DNA of 64,000 bases from Methylomonas rhizoryzae (GCF_008632455.1 NZ_CP043929.1:4154001-4218000); one strand, 5' to 3'; shown: positions 1 to 9,507, counted from the stretch's first letter. Made by a program: numbers and translations. The notes: a model not told the origin generated them from the letters alone.

Positions 1-223
1 TCTACGTAGCCTAATCGTAGCCAAAAAAACATAAATCGCCTAACGATCATACGGATATATCGTCTCCGCGAACAATCAAGGGCATGACCCGAGCGGACAA
101 GACTTTCGTTGCGGCGCCAGCCTTTCGAATCGCAACCTGGCCGCGCTAACCACGTATTTCGGCGAATGTTTGCGGAAACCTTACGCGACAACCGCGCTAG
201 CCGGCTTCCTTGTTGGCGAGCGG
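1..223. other. Window edge, no gene recognised
   Basis: Short reading frames exist here, but none has a convincing start, ribosome binding site or recognisable protein. The stretch lies downstream of the minus-strand deaminase gene that ends at 224. Confidence 0.5.
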
Positions 224-1138
224 CTATTGTCGGCGCGCCCCTTGCAATCCGCCTGTGTGCAAGGCGACGATACGCTGGCCGGCAACGAAGTAATCTTTAT
301 TAAGCAAATCGTAGATTGCATACAAAGCTTTTCCGGTATAAATCGGCTCCAACGGCACATCGTGTGTGAGCCTAAAATTCGAAATAAAATCGGTCAACTC
401 CGGGCGAGTTTTGGCGAATCCGCCACAGTGATAGTTCAACAGCAACTCCCAGTCGCATACCGGCTGCAGCCGGCCTAGCAACGCCGGAATATCCCGATGC
501 AAGAACTCTCCGCCTTTTAGCGCCGCCACGCCGAGTATCTTAGTCTCCGCGCGAGCCGCGCCAATCAAGCCCGCCAACGTAGTACCCGTACCGCATGCGC
601 ACACTAACACGTCGTATGCGCAATCCAGCTCCGAGACGATTTCGGCCACGCCTGTCAACGCCTGCCGCGACGCCCCGCCTTCCGGAATCCAATAACTGCC
701 CGCTTGCAAATTCAAAGCGCCGGCCGTCACGTCCGAATAACGTAAATCCCGATAGGCGCTTCTGGAAACGAAATGCAATTGCATCCCCCAACGCTGCAAA
801 TCTGCCAAAGTCGGGTTGAGCACCCCGGGCCGTTCTCCGCGGATGTAAGCGGCCGAATGCAGCCCCAGTTCGCGCGCAGCGAAAGCGAGAGCGTGCAGAT
901 GGTTGGAATAAGCTCCACCCATGCTGACTACGGTATGCGCGCCGGCATACAGTGCGTCGTTCAACGGGTATTTAAGCTTGCGCCATTTATTGCCGGATAT
1001 GACGGGATGCAATAAATCGTCGCGTTTGAGCCACAACTCGACGTTATGCGCACGCGTCGCCGAATCGACAATCCGCGACAGTGTAGATACCCCCAGTTGC
1101 CGCTGCAGCGCTTGTAAACGCGGATGCAGCGCCGTCAT
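224..1138 (-). CDS. PLP-dependent 1-aminocyclopropane-1-carboxylate deaminase / D-cysteine desulfhydrase family protein
   Basis: This 304-residue protein belongs to the fold-type II PLP enzymes that deaminate ACC or release sulfide from D-cysteine. The Schiff-base lysine is K51 in SGNKWRKLKYPL. A substrate-contact stretch GGAYSNHLHALA follows near residue 75, and a glycine-rich phosphate-binding loop CGTGTTLAGL lies near residue 180. Length is typical of the family. Its ATG overlaps the folP stop codon in an ATGA, so the two are translationally coupled with folP first. Sequence reading cannot separate ACC deaminase from D-cysteine desulfhydrase. In gammaproteobacteria the second activity is more common, so I infer that role weakly. 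Confidence 0.85.
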   Translation of the reverse strand: MTALHPRLQALQRQLGVSTLSRIVDSATRAHNVELWLKRDDLLHPVISGNKWRKLKYPLNDALYAGAHTVVSMGGAYSNHLHALAFAARELGLHSAAYIRGERPGVLNPTLADLQRWGMQLHFVSRSAYRDLRYSDVTAGALNLQAGSYWIPEGGASRQALTGVAEIVSELDCAYDVLVCACGTGTTLAGLIGAARAETKILGVAALKGGEFLHRDIPALLGRLQPVCDWELLLNYHCGGFAKTRPELTDFISNFRLTHDVPLEPIYTGKALYAIYDLLNKDYFVAGQRIVALHTGGLQGARRQ

Positions 1139-1953
1139 TGGGCTTGTTTGATTGCCCAGGCCAAATCCGCCGCCTGCCGATTCGGCAATATGTCGTGCAC
1201 CCGAAACAGCCGCACGCCGGCCATCACGCCCAGCGCGGTAGTCACGGCGGTAGCGGTAACCAATTCGGACGGCTCGGAGACATTGCAGATACTGCCCATG
1301 AAGCGCTTCCGGCTGGTACCGAGCAATACCGGAAAGCCTAAAGCCGCGATTCGCTGCAAATTCGCCAATAAATCGATATTGTCTTGCTTGCGTTTGCCAA
1401 AACCGATGCCGGGGTCTATCGCAATGTTGCGCTCGGCAATCCCGGCCGCCAAGGCCGCATCGATTCTACCTTGCAAGCCATCCGTCACTTCGGCGACCAC
1501 GTCGTCGTAATAAGGATCGAGCTGCATGGTCTTGGGAAGACCCTGCATGTGCATCAATACGATAGGCACATTTCTATCCGCCGCCAGCGCTAAAATCTGC
1601 GGATCCACCACCCCGCCGGAAACGTCGTTCACCAGAGTCGCGCCGGCCTGCAATGCCGCTTGCGCCACGCAGGCGGACATGGTGTCTATGCTGATCGGCA
1701 ATGCCGGATACACGCTACGAATGGCGGCGATAACCGGCACCACTCGGCGGATCTGTTCGTCGTGACTCACAGGATCAGCCCCAGGACGAGTCGACTCGCC
1801 GCCTACGTCGACGATATCCATCCCTTCATCCAGCATGGCTTGCACCCGGCACAAAGCCGCGTCGACGCCGGAATAGCGCCCGCCATCCGAAAAACTATCC
1901 GGGGTGACATTCAAAATGCCCATTAATTGCGGCGCCGATAATTGCGTAAACAT
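1135..1953 (-). CDS. folP: Dihydropteroate synthase
   Basis: FolP condenses 6-hydroxymethyl-dihydropterin pyrophosphate with p-aminobenzoate in folate synthesis. The signature LMGILNVTPDSFSDGG is near the N-terminus, and DVGGESTRPGA and LLGTSRKRFMG are the other conserved blocks. I chose the ATG at 1953, giving 272 residues, because AGGAG lies 11 bases before it. An in-frame ATG at 1983 would add ten residues that homologues do not need. The gene overlaps the downstream PLP-enzyme gene by an ATGA. In E. coli folP neighbours ftsH, but here ftsH is 16 kb away, so the arrangement differs. Confidence 0.95.
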   Translation of the reverse strand: MFTQLSAPQLMGILNVTPDSFSDGGRYSGVDAALCRVQAMLDEGMDIVDVGGESTRPGADPVSHDEQIRRVVPVIAAIRSVYPALPISIDTMSACVAQAALQAGATLVNDVSGGVVDPQILALAADRNVPIVLMHMQGLPKTMQLDPYYDDVVAEVTDGLQGRIDAALAAGIAERNIAIDPGIGFGKRKQDNIDLLANLQRIAALGFPVLLGTSRKRFMGSICNVSEPSELVTATAVTTALGVMAGVRLFRVHDILPNRQAADLAWAIKQAQ

Positions 1954-2068
1954 AAACCTCTTAACTCCTGAAATACCGAGCAAATATTGTATACGCGATT
2001 AACCGTCCGGCAGCTCGGCCGGCTCGGGACCCAAGCACTAAGCAAAATGGAGCGGCTGCCGCCGCGGC

Positions 2069-4180
2069 TCACGGACTAAAGATTGTGCCGAAGCGGCCGT
2101 CGGACGGATGCGGAGCACTACCCAGCCAGCGCGCTATCAACAGCGGCACCTGTTGCGGACAGACGTTGCGCAACAACGCCGCAGCCGGTTCCACATAGTC
2201 CAACAACGCTCGGTCCCGCGCCAAATCGGCGATTTTGAACTGAATTTGTCCGGTCTGCCGGCTGCCGATAATTTCGCCGGGACCGCGCAATTCCAGATCC
2301 CGCTCGGCAATCACGAAACCGTCGTGAGTTTCTCTGAGTATCCCCAAGCGTTGCTTGCCGGCTTCCGATAACGGCGACTGGTACAGCAGCAAACAATAGC
2401 TGTCCAGATTGCCGCGCCCCACCCGTCCGCGCAACTGATGCAATTGCGACAGCCCCAAACGCTCGGCGTTTTCGATGATCATTAAGCCGGCATTCGGCAC
2501 ATCCACCCCGACTTCAATCACGGTAGTCGCCACCAACACCCCGAACAAGCCGGATTTAAAGGCCTGCATGGCGGCCTCTTTATCGGCAGGTTTCATCCGG
2601 CCGTGCACCAGACCGACCTTGGCCTGCGGCAGCAGCGCACGCAAACTCTCGGCGGTTTGTTCCGCCGCTTCGCATTGCAGCTGCTCGGACTCTTCTATCA
2701 AAGTACACACCCAATACGCTTGTTTACCGGTTGTCAGCCAATGAGCGATACGCGCTACGACATCGGCGCGCCGTTCGGACGGCAGCACGCTGGTAGTAAC
2801 CGGCCGGCGGCCGGGCGGCAACTCGTCGATGACGGAAATATCCAGATCGGCATATTGCAACATTGCCAAGGTCCTTGGAATCGGGGTAGCGGTCATGACC
2901 AGCTGGTGCGGCGCCAAGCCAGCCGCTTGGCCTTTAGCCCGCAAGGCTTGCCGCTGGTGCACGCCAAACCGGTGCTGCTCGTCTATGATCACCAAGCCCA
3001 ATTTGTGAAATTGAACCGCATCCTGAAACAAGGCGTGCGTGCCCACCACCAAACCGGCACTGCCGTCGGCCAGCTGCTGCAATATCGCCGCCCGGGCCTT
3101 GCCCTTACTCTGCCCGCTCAGGTACAGCAGCGCATGGCCGCTATCGGCAAACCAACTTGAGAAATTGCGAAAGTGTTGCTCCGCCAATAATTCGGTTGGC
3201 GCCATCAACGCTACCTGATAACCGGAACTCAAAGCGGCCAAAGCCGCTAATGCGGCCACCACGGTTTTACCGGAACCCACATCGCCTTGCACCAACCGCA
3301 GCATCGGCTGCACGCCGGCGCAATCGGCTTCGATTTCGCCGACGACTCGAGTTTGGGCACGGGTCAACGTGAACGGCAAGCGCATCAAAAACGCTTGCTT
3401 GGCATGTGCGGGAACGGTAAAAACCGGCGCTTGCCAATGCCGGTATTGCTGTTTTCCCAGCCATAACGCCAAATGATGGGCTAAAAACTCTTCCAAGGCC
3501 AAACTTTGCAAAGCCGGCGAACTGCCGTCGGTCAGGGTAATTTCAGATAAACCCGGCGGCGGTTGATGCAAGGTCAGCAAAGCCTCGGACAAGCGCGGAA
3601 AACCTAACTGCCCTCGCAACTCGTCCGGCAACACATCCGGTAACGCGCTCGGGTCGCGTAAACACAGCTGCAGCGCCTGCTTGACCGCCTTGCGGATACT
3701 GGCCTGATGCAAACCTTCGGTACCCGGATACACCGGGGTCAAGGCCGGCTCGGCAGCCGTCTCGCCGGACGCCAGCAACCGATACTCGGGATGAATCATT
3801 TCCAAGCCGTTAAAGCCCATGCGGACTTCACCGAAACAAGCCAATTCGACGCCTGGCTGCAACTGCTGGATTTGTTGGGCGGAAAAATGAAAGAAGCGCA
3901 AACTCAAAAAACCGCTACGATCGCCGATCCGGCAAATTACGCTGGAGCGGCCGCGTTGCTGAGCGTCGATAAATTCGACGGCGCCCTGCACCAAAGCGGT
4001 GCCGCCCGGTATCAAATCGCGAATGGCGACAACGCGCGTCCGATCTTGATAACGTTGAGGTAGGTGAAATAGCAAATCTTGCAGAGTACGGATGCCGAGT
4101 TTTTGCATCCGCGCGGCGGTCTGGGAGCCGATACCGGCTAAACTGGTCACCGGCTGTTTATGCACTTCCCCGCTAGGCAT
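2069..4180 (-). CDS. recG: ATP-dependent DNA helicase RecG
   Basis: RecG remodels stalled forks and Holliday junctions by branch migration. The 703-residue protein has an N-terminal wedge/OB domain, Walker A GDVGSGKT, a DEQH box in VIIDEQHRFGVHQRQAL, motif III ATPIPRT and a C-terminal helicase domain with QLRGRVGRG and the TRG-type region. Length fits the family. I use the ATG at 4180 rather than the TTG one codon upstream. It is the last gene of a minus-strand set rpoZ-spoT-ridA-recG, which parallels the E. coli rpoZ-spoT-trmH-recG order. A GC-rich hairpin lies just before its start codon and may limit its expression. Confidence 0.96.
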   Translation of the reverse strand: MPSGEVHKQPVTSLAGIGSQTAARMQKLGIRTLQDLLFHLPQRYQDRTRVVAIRDLIPGGTALVQGAVEFIDAQQRGRSSVICRIGDRSGFLSLRFFHFSAQQIQQLQPGVELACFGEVRMGFNGLEMIHPEYRLLASGETAAEPALTPVYPGTEGLHQASIRKAVKQALQLCLRDPSALPDVLPDELRGQLGFPRLSEALLTLHQPPPGLSEITLTDGSSPALQSLALEEFLAHHLALWLGKQQYRHWQAPVFTVPAHAKQAFLMRLPFTLTRAQTRVVGEIEADCAGVQPMLRLVQGDVGSGKTVVAALAALAALSSGYQVALMAPTELLAEQHFRNFSSWFADSGHALLYLSGQSKGKARAAILQQLADGSAGLVVGTHALFQDAVQFHKLGLVIIDEQHRFGVHQRQALRAKGQAAGLAPHQLVMTATPIPRTLAMLQYADLDISVIDELPPGRRPVTTSVLPSERRADVVARIAHWLTTGKQAYWVCTLIEESEQLQCEAAEQTAESLRALLPQAKVGLVHGRMKPADKEAAMQAFKSGLFGVLVATTVIEVGVDVPNAGLMIIENAERLGLSQLHQLRGRVGRGNLDSYCLLLYQSPLSEAGKQRLGILRETHDGFVIAERDLELRGPGEIIGSRQTGQIQFKIADLARDRALLDYVEPAAALLRNVCPQQVPLLIARWLGSAPHPSDGRFGTIFSP

Positions 4181-4185
4181 CAATG

Positions 4186-4207
4186 AAAAGGCGCCGGTGC
4201 CGGCGCC
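4186..4207 (-). terminator. GC-rich hairpin with short T run between ridA and recG
   Basis: On the minus strand an 8-bp stem GGCGCCGG / CCGGCGCC with a two-base centre is followed by TTTTC and ends about ten bases before the recG ATG. It resembles a weak intrinsic terminator or attenuator and could also hide the recG ribosome binding site. Confidence 0.5.
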
Positions 4208-4216
4208 TGATTAACG

Positions 4217-4612
4217 TCAGTAGTACTCGTCTCGCAACATCATCACGCCGTCCATCTCGACGCCGACGCCTTTGGGCAAAGCCGCAACTCCGACCGCCGC
4301 GCGGGCCGGATAGGGTTCTGCAAAATACTCGGCCATGATGGTATTGACGATGGGGAAGTTCCCCAAATCGGTCAAATAGACGTTCAGCTTGACGATGTCC
4401 GCAAAATCTCCGCCGGCTGCTTCGGCCACTGCCCGAAGGTTATCGAACACTCGGCGAATTTGCAGCTCGATGTCCCCGTCCACCACTTGCATCGTTGCCG
4501 GATCCAGGGCAATTTGCCCGGATAAATAAACAGTGTTGTCGATTTTTACCGCTTGCGAATAAGTGCCAATGGCTTGAGGCGCCAACGGCGTGGAAATGAT
4601 GGTTTTTTTCAT
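4217..4612 (-). CDS. ridA: RidA family reactive intermediate deaminase
   Basis: RidA hydrolyses reactive 2-aminoacrylate and related enamine/imine intermediates made by PLP enzymes. The 131-residue protein has the family length. It shows the N-terminal APQAIGTYSQA block, the substrate-binding arginine in YPARAAVGVAALP, and the C-terminal VEMDGVM segment. It lies three bases after spoT and 36 bases before recG on the same strand, where E. coli has trmH. RidA paralogues next to spoT are common in proteobacteria, so the gene is probably co-transcribed with spoT. Confidence 0.93.
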   Translation of the reverse strand: MKKTIISTPLAPQAIGTYSQAVKIDNTVYLSGQIALDPATMQVVDGDIELQIRRVFDNLRAVAEAAGGDFADIVKLNVYLTDLGNFPIVNTIMAEYFAEPYPARAAVGVAALPKGVGVEMDGVMMLRDEYY

Positions 4613-4614
4613 GC

Positions 4615-6795
4615 TTAAGCTTTGATGCGAGTGATTTTTAGAACAATGGATAATTTTTTCAGCTTGCGGATGATGTTGGCCAAATGTACGCGGTCGCGCA
4701 CCGCCAACGTTAATAAATCCACCGATACCCTGTCGTCTTGACTGACAACGGTGATGTTTTCGATATTGGATTCCATGAAGGAAATGGTAGACGCCACGGT
4801 GGCCAGCGAACCGCGTTGGTTCAAAATTTCAACTCGGATTTCGGCCGAAAATTCGCCACTCGCTTCCGGACTCCATTCCACGTCCAGCCAGGTGGTTTGC
4901 TTTTTGCGTACTTCGTTGCTGTTGCGGCATTCGTGGTGATGCACGACTATGCCTTTACCCGGATTGAAAAAGCCGATGATGGGATCGCCCGGAATTGGCC
5001 GGCAACACTTGGCCAAACTAACCACCATTCCCTCCGTACCCTTGATGATCAACGGCGATTTATTACGCGGCTCGTGCCCGTCCAGTTTAACCCCGGTATT
5101 GCTGCCGATCTGACATATGTGTTTGGCGACCAGAAACGGCATGCGATTGCCCAAGCCGATGTCTTCCAATAGATCGTTCAACGAATGTTTACGCAAAGAA
5201 TGCAAAACTTGCATGATTTGCGTGTCGTCCACTTCGTCCAAAGTGATGTTGGAACTGTTCAATTCCTTTTCCAACAAACGCCGGCCTAGATTGATCGCTT
5301 CCTGCTGATTGAAGTTTTTCAAATACGAACGGATACAGCTGCGGGCTTTTGCCGTCACCACGTAATTCAGCCACAAAGGGTTGGGGCGGGCCCACGGCGC
5401 GGTGATGACCTCTACCGTCATGCCGTTTTCCAATTTGGTTTGCAGCGGCACCAGCTTTTTATCTATCCTGGCCGATATGCAAGCATTGCCGACGTCGGTA
5501 TGCACTTGATAGGCAAAATCCACCACCGTCGCGCCGCGCGGCAACTTGATGATTTTGCCCTTGGGCGAGAACACGAACACCTCTTGCGGAAACAGATCGA
5601 CTTTGAGGTTATCGATAAACTCCAAGGAGTCGCCGGCCGATTTTTGAATCTCCAACAGCTCGCGCAACCATTCGTTGGCCCTAGCTTGCATGGTCTCGCT
5701 TTTTTCGTGGTCGGATTTATACAACCAGTGCGCGGCAATGCCGGACTCCGACAAACGATGCATTTCGTGGGTGCGAATTTGAATTTCGATCGGCACCCCG
5801 TAAGGCCCTTTCAATATGGTATGCAGGGATTGATAACCGTTGGCTTTGGGCAAAGCGATATAGTCTTTGAAGCGTCCGGGTATCGGCTTAAACAAATTGT
5901 GCACGCAACCCAAAGCCCGGTAACAATCGTCGACCTGATGGCAGTAGATCCTAAACGCATACACGTCGAAAACGTCGGAAAAGGAAATCTTTTTACTGAC
6001 CATTTTATGGTAGATGCTGGCGATATTCTTTTCCCGGCCAGCTACCGAACAGTCCATCCCGGTCTCGGTCAACCGGTTTTGTATCGCGTTTTGAATGGTG
6101 TCGATGATTTCCTTACGGTTACCGCGAGACTTTTTAACGGCATCGCTCAGCACTACAAAACGATTGGGGTACAAGGCTTTGAAGCCTAAGGTTTCCAGCT
6201 GGTGACGAATATCGTTCATGCCCAATCGGTTAGCGATGGGGGCATAAATTTCCAAAGTTTCTTTGGCAATCCGGCGTTTTTTATCCGCCGGCATATTGCC
6301 CAGGGTTTGCATGTTGTGCAGACGGTCCGCCAGTTTGACCACGATGACGCGTAAATCCTGCGCCATCGCCAAAAACATTTTGCGGACGTTTTCCGCCTGC
6401 GCCTCGGCCCGCGAACGGCTATCGATTTTGGACAGCTTGGTGACCCCGTCCACCAAATCCGCCACTTCGCTGCCGAACTGTTCGGTCAACTCCGCCTTGG
6501 AAACCGGCGTATCTTCAATAACGTCATGCAATATCGCCGCCATGATGCCGTTGGCGTCCATATGCATACCGGCCAAAGAAATCGCTACCGACACCGGATG
6601 ACAAATATACGCTTCGCCGCTTTTCCGAAACTGCCCGGAATGAGCCTTTGCGCCAAACCGATAAGCCCTAACGATATTAGCCACCGCGTCTTGATCGAGA
6701 TACGCGCTCAACACCTCGCACAACTGATGCAGCAGCTTCTCTTCCGGATGCTCTACGTCCGGCAGCGGCGGTAATGCGTGCGCGATCTCGACCAT
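4615..6795 (-). CDS. spoT: Bifunctional (p)ppGpp synthetase/hydrolase
   Basis: SpoT makes and degrades the stringent alarmone (p)ppGpp. The 726-residue protein has, in order: an HD hydrolase domain (HDVIEDT near residue 90), a RelA/SpoT synthetase domain (with YQSLHT near 325), a TGS domain (VFVFSPKGKIIKLPRGATVVDFAY), a helical/CC region (AKCCRPIPGDPI) and a C-terminal ACT domain. An intact HD motif argues for SpoT rather than RelA. The gene follows rpoZ by eight bases, the usual gammaproteobacterial linkage. Confidence 0.96.
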   Translation of the reverse strand: MVEIAHALPPLPDVEHPEEKLLHQLCEVLSAYLDQDAVANIVRAYRFGAKAHSGQFRKSGEAYICHPVSVAISLAGMHMDANGIMAAILHDVIEDTPVSKAELTEQFGSEVADLVDGVTKLSKIDSRSRAEAQAENVRKMFLAMAQDLRVIVVKLADRLHNMQTLGNMPADKKRRIAKETLEIYAPIANRLGMNDIRHQLETLGFKALYPNRFVVLSDAVKKSRGNRKEIIDTIQNAIQNRLTETGMDCSVAGREKNIASIYHKMVSKKISFSDVFDVYAFRIYCHQVDDCYRALGCVHNLFKPIPGRFKDYIALPKANGYQSLHTILKGPYGVPIEIQIRTHEMHRLSESGIAAHWLYKSDHEKSETMQARANEWLRELLEIQKSAGDSLEFIDNLKVDLFPQEVFVFSPKGKIIKLPRGATVVDFAYQVHTDVGNACISARIDKKLVPLQTKLENGMTVEVITAPWARPNPLWLNYVVTAKARSCIRSYLKNFNQQEAINLGRRLLEKELNSSNITLDEVDDTQIMQVLHSLRKHSLNDLLEDIGLGNRMPFLVAKHICQIGSNTGVKLDGHEPRNKSPLIIKGTEGMVVSLAKCCRPIPGDPIIGFFNPGKGIVVHHHECRNSNEVRKKQTTWLDVEWSPEASGEFSAEIRVEILNQRGSLATVASTISFMESNIENITVVSQDDRVSVDLLTLAVRDRVHLANIIRKLKKLSIVLKITRIKA

Positions 6796-6803
6796 ACCTG
6801 CGA

Positions 6804-7043
6804 TCAGATTTCCAAATAGGTATCGGAAACGTTGCCGCCGCGGTGTAAACGATCTACGTTCTCTTCGTTAACGTAACCGGCCGCGATTTCCCGCAAGGCA
6901 ATGACGGTATCTTTGTCTTTACCGCGCGGTACGAATTCGTCGGCGCCTTTTTCCAGTTGTCGTACCCGCTTGCTGGCCAACAACACCAGTTTGAAGCGAT
7001 TTTCCACGTGTTCTAAACAATCTTCCACAGTAACGCGTGCCAT
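6804..7043 (-). CDS. rpoZ: DNA-directed RNA polymerase omega subunit
   Basis: The omega subunit helps assemble RNA polymerase and is the site-1 partner for ppGpp binding. The 79-residue protein starts MARVTVEDCLEHVENRF and contains the conserved ASKRVRQL segment. Length is slightly below the E. coli form. It heads the rpoZ-spoT-ridA-recG set. The usual upstream partner gmk is absent from this position. Confidence 0.96.
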   Translation of the reverse strand: MARVTVEDCLEHVENRFKLVLLASKRVRQLEKGADEFVPRGKDKDTVIALREIAAGYVNEENVDRLHRGGNVSDTYLEI

Positions 7044-7225
7044 CTAATAACCTTCTAAAATTTGAGATTGAATCGGATTGTATCGGCTAAACGAACCGAA
7101 TGGGAAACAAAACCGGAAACAGCGCGTTTCTCTGAGTGCGGCAAACATCTGAAAGCCACTCCCCAACGGACGCAAGCCGTGTTGAGCCGGTTTGTTTTAC
7201 CGCATTATAAGTACAAAGTGACGGA

Positions 7226-7412
7226 AAATAAAAAGCCCGCAGAAGCGGGCTCGTCCTATTGGTTATTATTGTTGTTTTTAAGTCGGACGTCTGCCAATAA
7301 TGGCAGCTTAGTCAAGCAGTTACTATTGTTGTTATAGTTATGAGCCTTAGTTACAGGCCGCTCCCTCCCCTCAAAGACATGATCCGAAGATCGTGTGCAC
7401 CCCTATTAAGGT
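7226..7412 (-). ncRNA. Candidate small RNA, family unknown
   Basis: On the minus strand a sigma-70-like promoter (TGGACA, 17 bases, TAGACT; 7447-7419) is followed about 190 bases later by a strong intrinsic terminator: a 7-bp stem AGCCCGC/GCGGGCT, loop AGAA read on the plus strand, then TTTTAT. In between are a UUCG-capped hairpin, a perfect CUGCCA/UGGCAG hairpin (7299-7314) and A/C-rich single-stranded stretches with AACAACAAUA, which would suit Hfq. No reading frame stands out. It could instead be the long 3' untranslated region of the upstream bepA-like gene. I could not match it to 6S, SRP, tmRNA or RNase P RNA. Confidence 0.45.
7228..7251 (-). terminator. Intrinsic terminator
   Basis: The stem AGCCCGC/GCGGGCT is followed on the minus strand by a T-rich tail. 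It ends either the candidate small RNA or the bepA-like transcript. Confidence 0.75.
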
Positions 7413-7540
7413 GGCGACAGTCTAGGCAAATTTTTTTGTGATGTCCATTAAAAATTGGCTTCGCCCACGAAAATTAGTTTCGCCCCGAAATTAACATTTG
7501 GAAACAAAAACTTGTGTATATTAGAAACACCTAATTCATA

Positions 7541-8992
7541 TTACCGCAGACTTTTCCGCTCTTGCTCTTCGCTTAAAAAGAAATTCAAGCGCTCGTCCAA
7601 AATCGCTTGTAGTTGATAGCTCAAATGCTTTTGCTGCTTGGCCAAGCGTATTTGGGTAATGGCTTCTTCAGTATATCCGCTCGCATAATAGTGCTCGGCC
7701 ATATAACGGTGCGATTCGGCCTGCTGGCCGATCCCGGCCGAGATTTGCGCCATCAGCTCGTAATACATCGGCTGTCTTTTCCAACGCTCGGACAAACCCG
7801 CCAACACCTGCTTCGCTTGCTCCGGCTGATTATTTTTCAGCAGGCAACGGGTAAACTCGATTTTAATCGCATCATCGTTAGGAAACAGCTGAATCGCTTT
7901 GCCGAACAGCCGGTTGGCCATCTCGTAATCCTGGCTTTCCAGCGCCGTGCGCGCATAGGCGGACAAAAAATGCGGCTGATCCGGATAACGGTCCGCCAAT
8001 GCCTGAAACACCGCCAAAGCCTTGGGGTACTGCAAACTTTTGAGATAGACCAAACCCATGCCGTAACGGGCGACAGCACGCTGCTGTTCGGTGCCTTGCT
8101 GTTCTAACGCGCTGAAATAACGTTGCGCGGCGGCTTTGTCCTCGGTAGTCGCGGCGTATAGCTTGGCCTTGGTTAAGGAATAACCCATGGAATCGGGATA
8201 TTGTTTGTAGGGATACACCTCGGCGCGGCCACGGGTATCGGCAATCCTGCTTTCGGAAACCGGGTGGGTGCGTAAAAACTCCGGCACGCCCTTACCGTAA
8301 TAACGCGTCGATTGCTGTAAACGCTCGAAAAAAGTCGGCATGCTGCGCGGATCGTAACTCGATTCGGCTAAGGTTTGCATGCCTACCCGGTCGGCCTCTT
8401 TTTCGTTGTCCCTGGTGAAGTTGATTTGAAATTGAATGCTGCCCGCTTGCACCGCCATCAATGCCGCCTGACCCATCCTAGGCGATTGAGTGCCGATTAA
8501 AATGGCCGCCAAGGTGGCAGCCACGGTCGGAATGGACATTTTGCTGGCCGCTTCGATTTGCCGATACAAATGACGTTGTGTCACGTGACCTATCTCATGC
8601 GCCATGACCGAAGCCAACTCGCTTTCCGCCTCGGTCAGCAAAATCAACCCGGAATTGACCCCGATATAACCGCCGGGCCCGGCAAACGCGTTGATGGTAG
8701 GATCTATCACCACGAAGAAATGAAACGGCGTCGACGGCGTATCGCTGTGCGCGGCCAATTGCCGGCCTATCGTCTGGATGTATTGTTCCACTTCCAGGTC
8801 CTGGCTGATTTCCGCTTGCGAATGTAAATTCCGGAAAAACGCCTCCCCGAGCTGCGCTTCTTCCACCGGCGAAATCAAGGCGCCGGCCGAATCGCCCATT
8901 TCCGGCAACTGGATTTTTTCGATTTCTATGGCCTGCGGCGGCGATGGCGCCAAAGCCAACAAGATAGCGGTCGTTAATAAGCGTAGTCTCAT
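7541..8992 (-). CDS. bepA: M48 family metallopeptidase with TPR repeats, BepA-like
   Basis: BepA-type proteins sit in the periplasm, aid LptD and outer-membrane protein assembly and degrade misfolded ones. The 483-residue protein begins with a signal peptide (MRLRLLTTAILLALAPSPPQA). It carries the zinc site HEIGH in VMAHEIGHVTQRH, with a downstream zinc-ligand region NEKEADRVGM, and its last roughly 200 residues form TPR helices (VARYGMGLVYLKSLQYPKAL and following). Length and domain order match BepA/YfgC. It is a single gene, divergent from tusD, with a long 3' flank holding a candidate small RNA. Confidence 0.88.
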   Translation of the reverse strand: MRLRLLTTAILLALAPSPPQAIEIEKIQLPEMGDSAGALISPVEEAQLGEAFFRNLHSQAEISQDLEVEQYIQTIGRQLAAHSDTPSTPFHFFVVIDPTINAFAGPGGYIGVNSGLILLTEAESELASVMAHEIGHVTQRHLYRQIEAASKMSIPTVAATLAAILIGTQSPRMGQAALMAVQAGSIQFQINFTRDNEKEADRVGMQTLAESSYDPRSMPTFFERLQQSTRYYGKGVPEFLRTHPVSESRIADTRGRAEVYPYKQYPDSMGYSLTKAKLYAATTEDKAAAQRYFSALEQQGTEQQRAVARYGMGLVYLKSLQYPKALAVFQALADRYPDQPHFLSAYARTALESQDYEMANRLFGKAIQLFPNDDAIKIEFTRCLLKNNQPEQAKQVLAGLSERWKRQPMYYELMAQISAGIGQQAESHRYMAEHYYASGYTEEAITQIRLAKQQKHLSYQLQAILDERLNFFLSEEQERKSLR

Positions 8993-9114
8993 GGCGAAAA
9001 CAAGCAGTCGAGAAATAAGGCCGCCGGACCGATCCGCCCAAAACGCGGGACAAGCCGTCCGGCCGATACTAAAATGACGCGATTATAAAAGAATTAGCCC
9101 GGGCAAACAGCGAC

Positions 9115-9504
9115 ATGAAGTACGCCATTTTAATCAATTGCAGCCCTGAGAGCTCGGACGCCAGCCGAGTCGCTTACCGCTTCAGCGCGGCAGTCCTGCA
9201 AAAAGGTCATCGAATTTTGCAAATTTTTTTCTACCGGGACGGCATACACAACGCCTTACGTTATGCCTTGCCGCCGGAATCTCAAACACCTGCCGCAGAG
9301 CAATGGTCGCAACTGGCGGCGGAGCACGGCATCGATTTAGTCGTGTGCATCTCCGCCGCACAACGGCGCGGGCTATTACACGCGGACGAAGCGCAACGCC
9401 GGGGGGCATGCGACGACAATCTGGCGCCGGGCTTTAGAATCGCCGGCCTCGGCCAATGGTTGCAGGCCTCCATGGAAGCGGACCGCCATCTGGTGTTCGG
9501 TTAA
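9115..9504 (+). CDS. tusD: Sulfurtransferase TusD (DsrE family)
   Basis: TusD receives persulfide sulfur from TusA and passes it on through TusE to MnmA for 2-thiolation of tRNA wobble uridines. The 129-residue protein aligns along its length with E. coli TusD. The reactive cysteine is C78 in LVVCISAAQRRG, and the C-terminal SGLG-like block is present (IAGLGQWLQASMEADR). tusC follows after three bases. No tusB follows, so the complex is incomplete here or TusB is encoded elsewhere. Confidence 0.9.
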   Translation: MKYAILINCSPESSDASRVAYRFSAAVLQKGHRILQIFFYRDGIHNALRYALPPESQTPAAEQWSQLAAEHGIDLVVCISAAQRRGLLHADEAQRRGACDDNLAPGFRIAGLGQWLQASMEADRHLVFG

Positions 9505-9507
9505 GCG

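Noticed and set aside
1954..1983. Longer folP start
   Set aside because: The ten extra residues lie upstream of the AGGAG that serves the ATG at 1953.
5440..6189. 249-residue frame on the plus strand
   Set aside because: It is antisense to spoT and resembles no protein.
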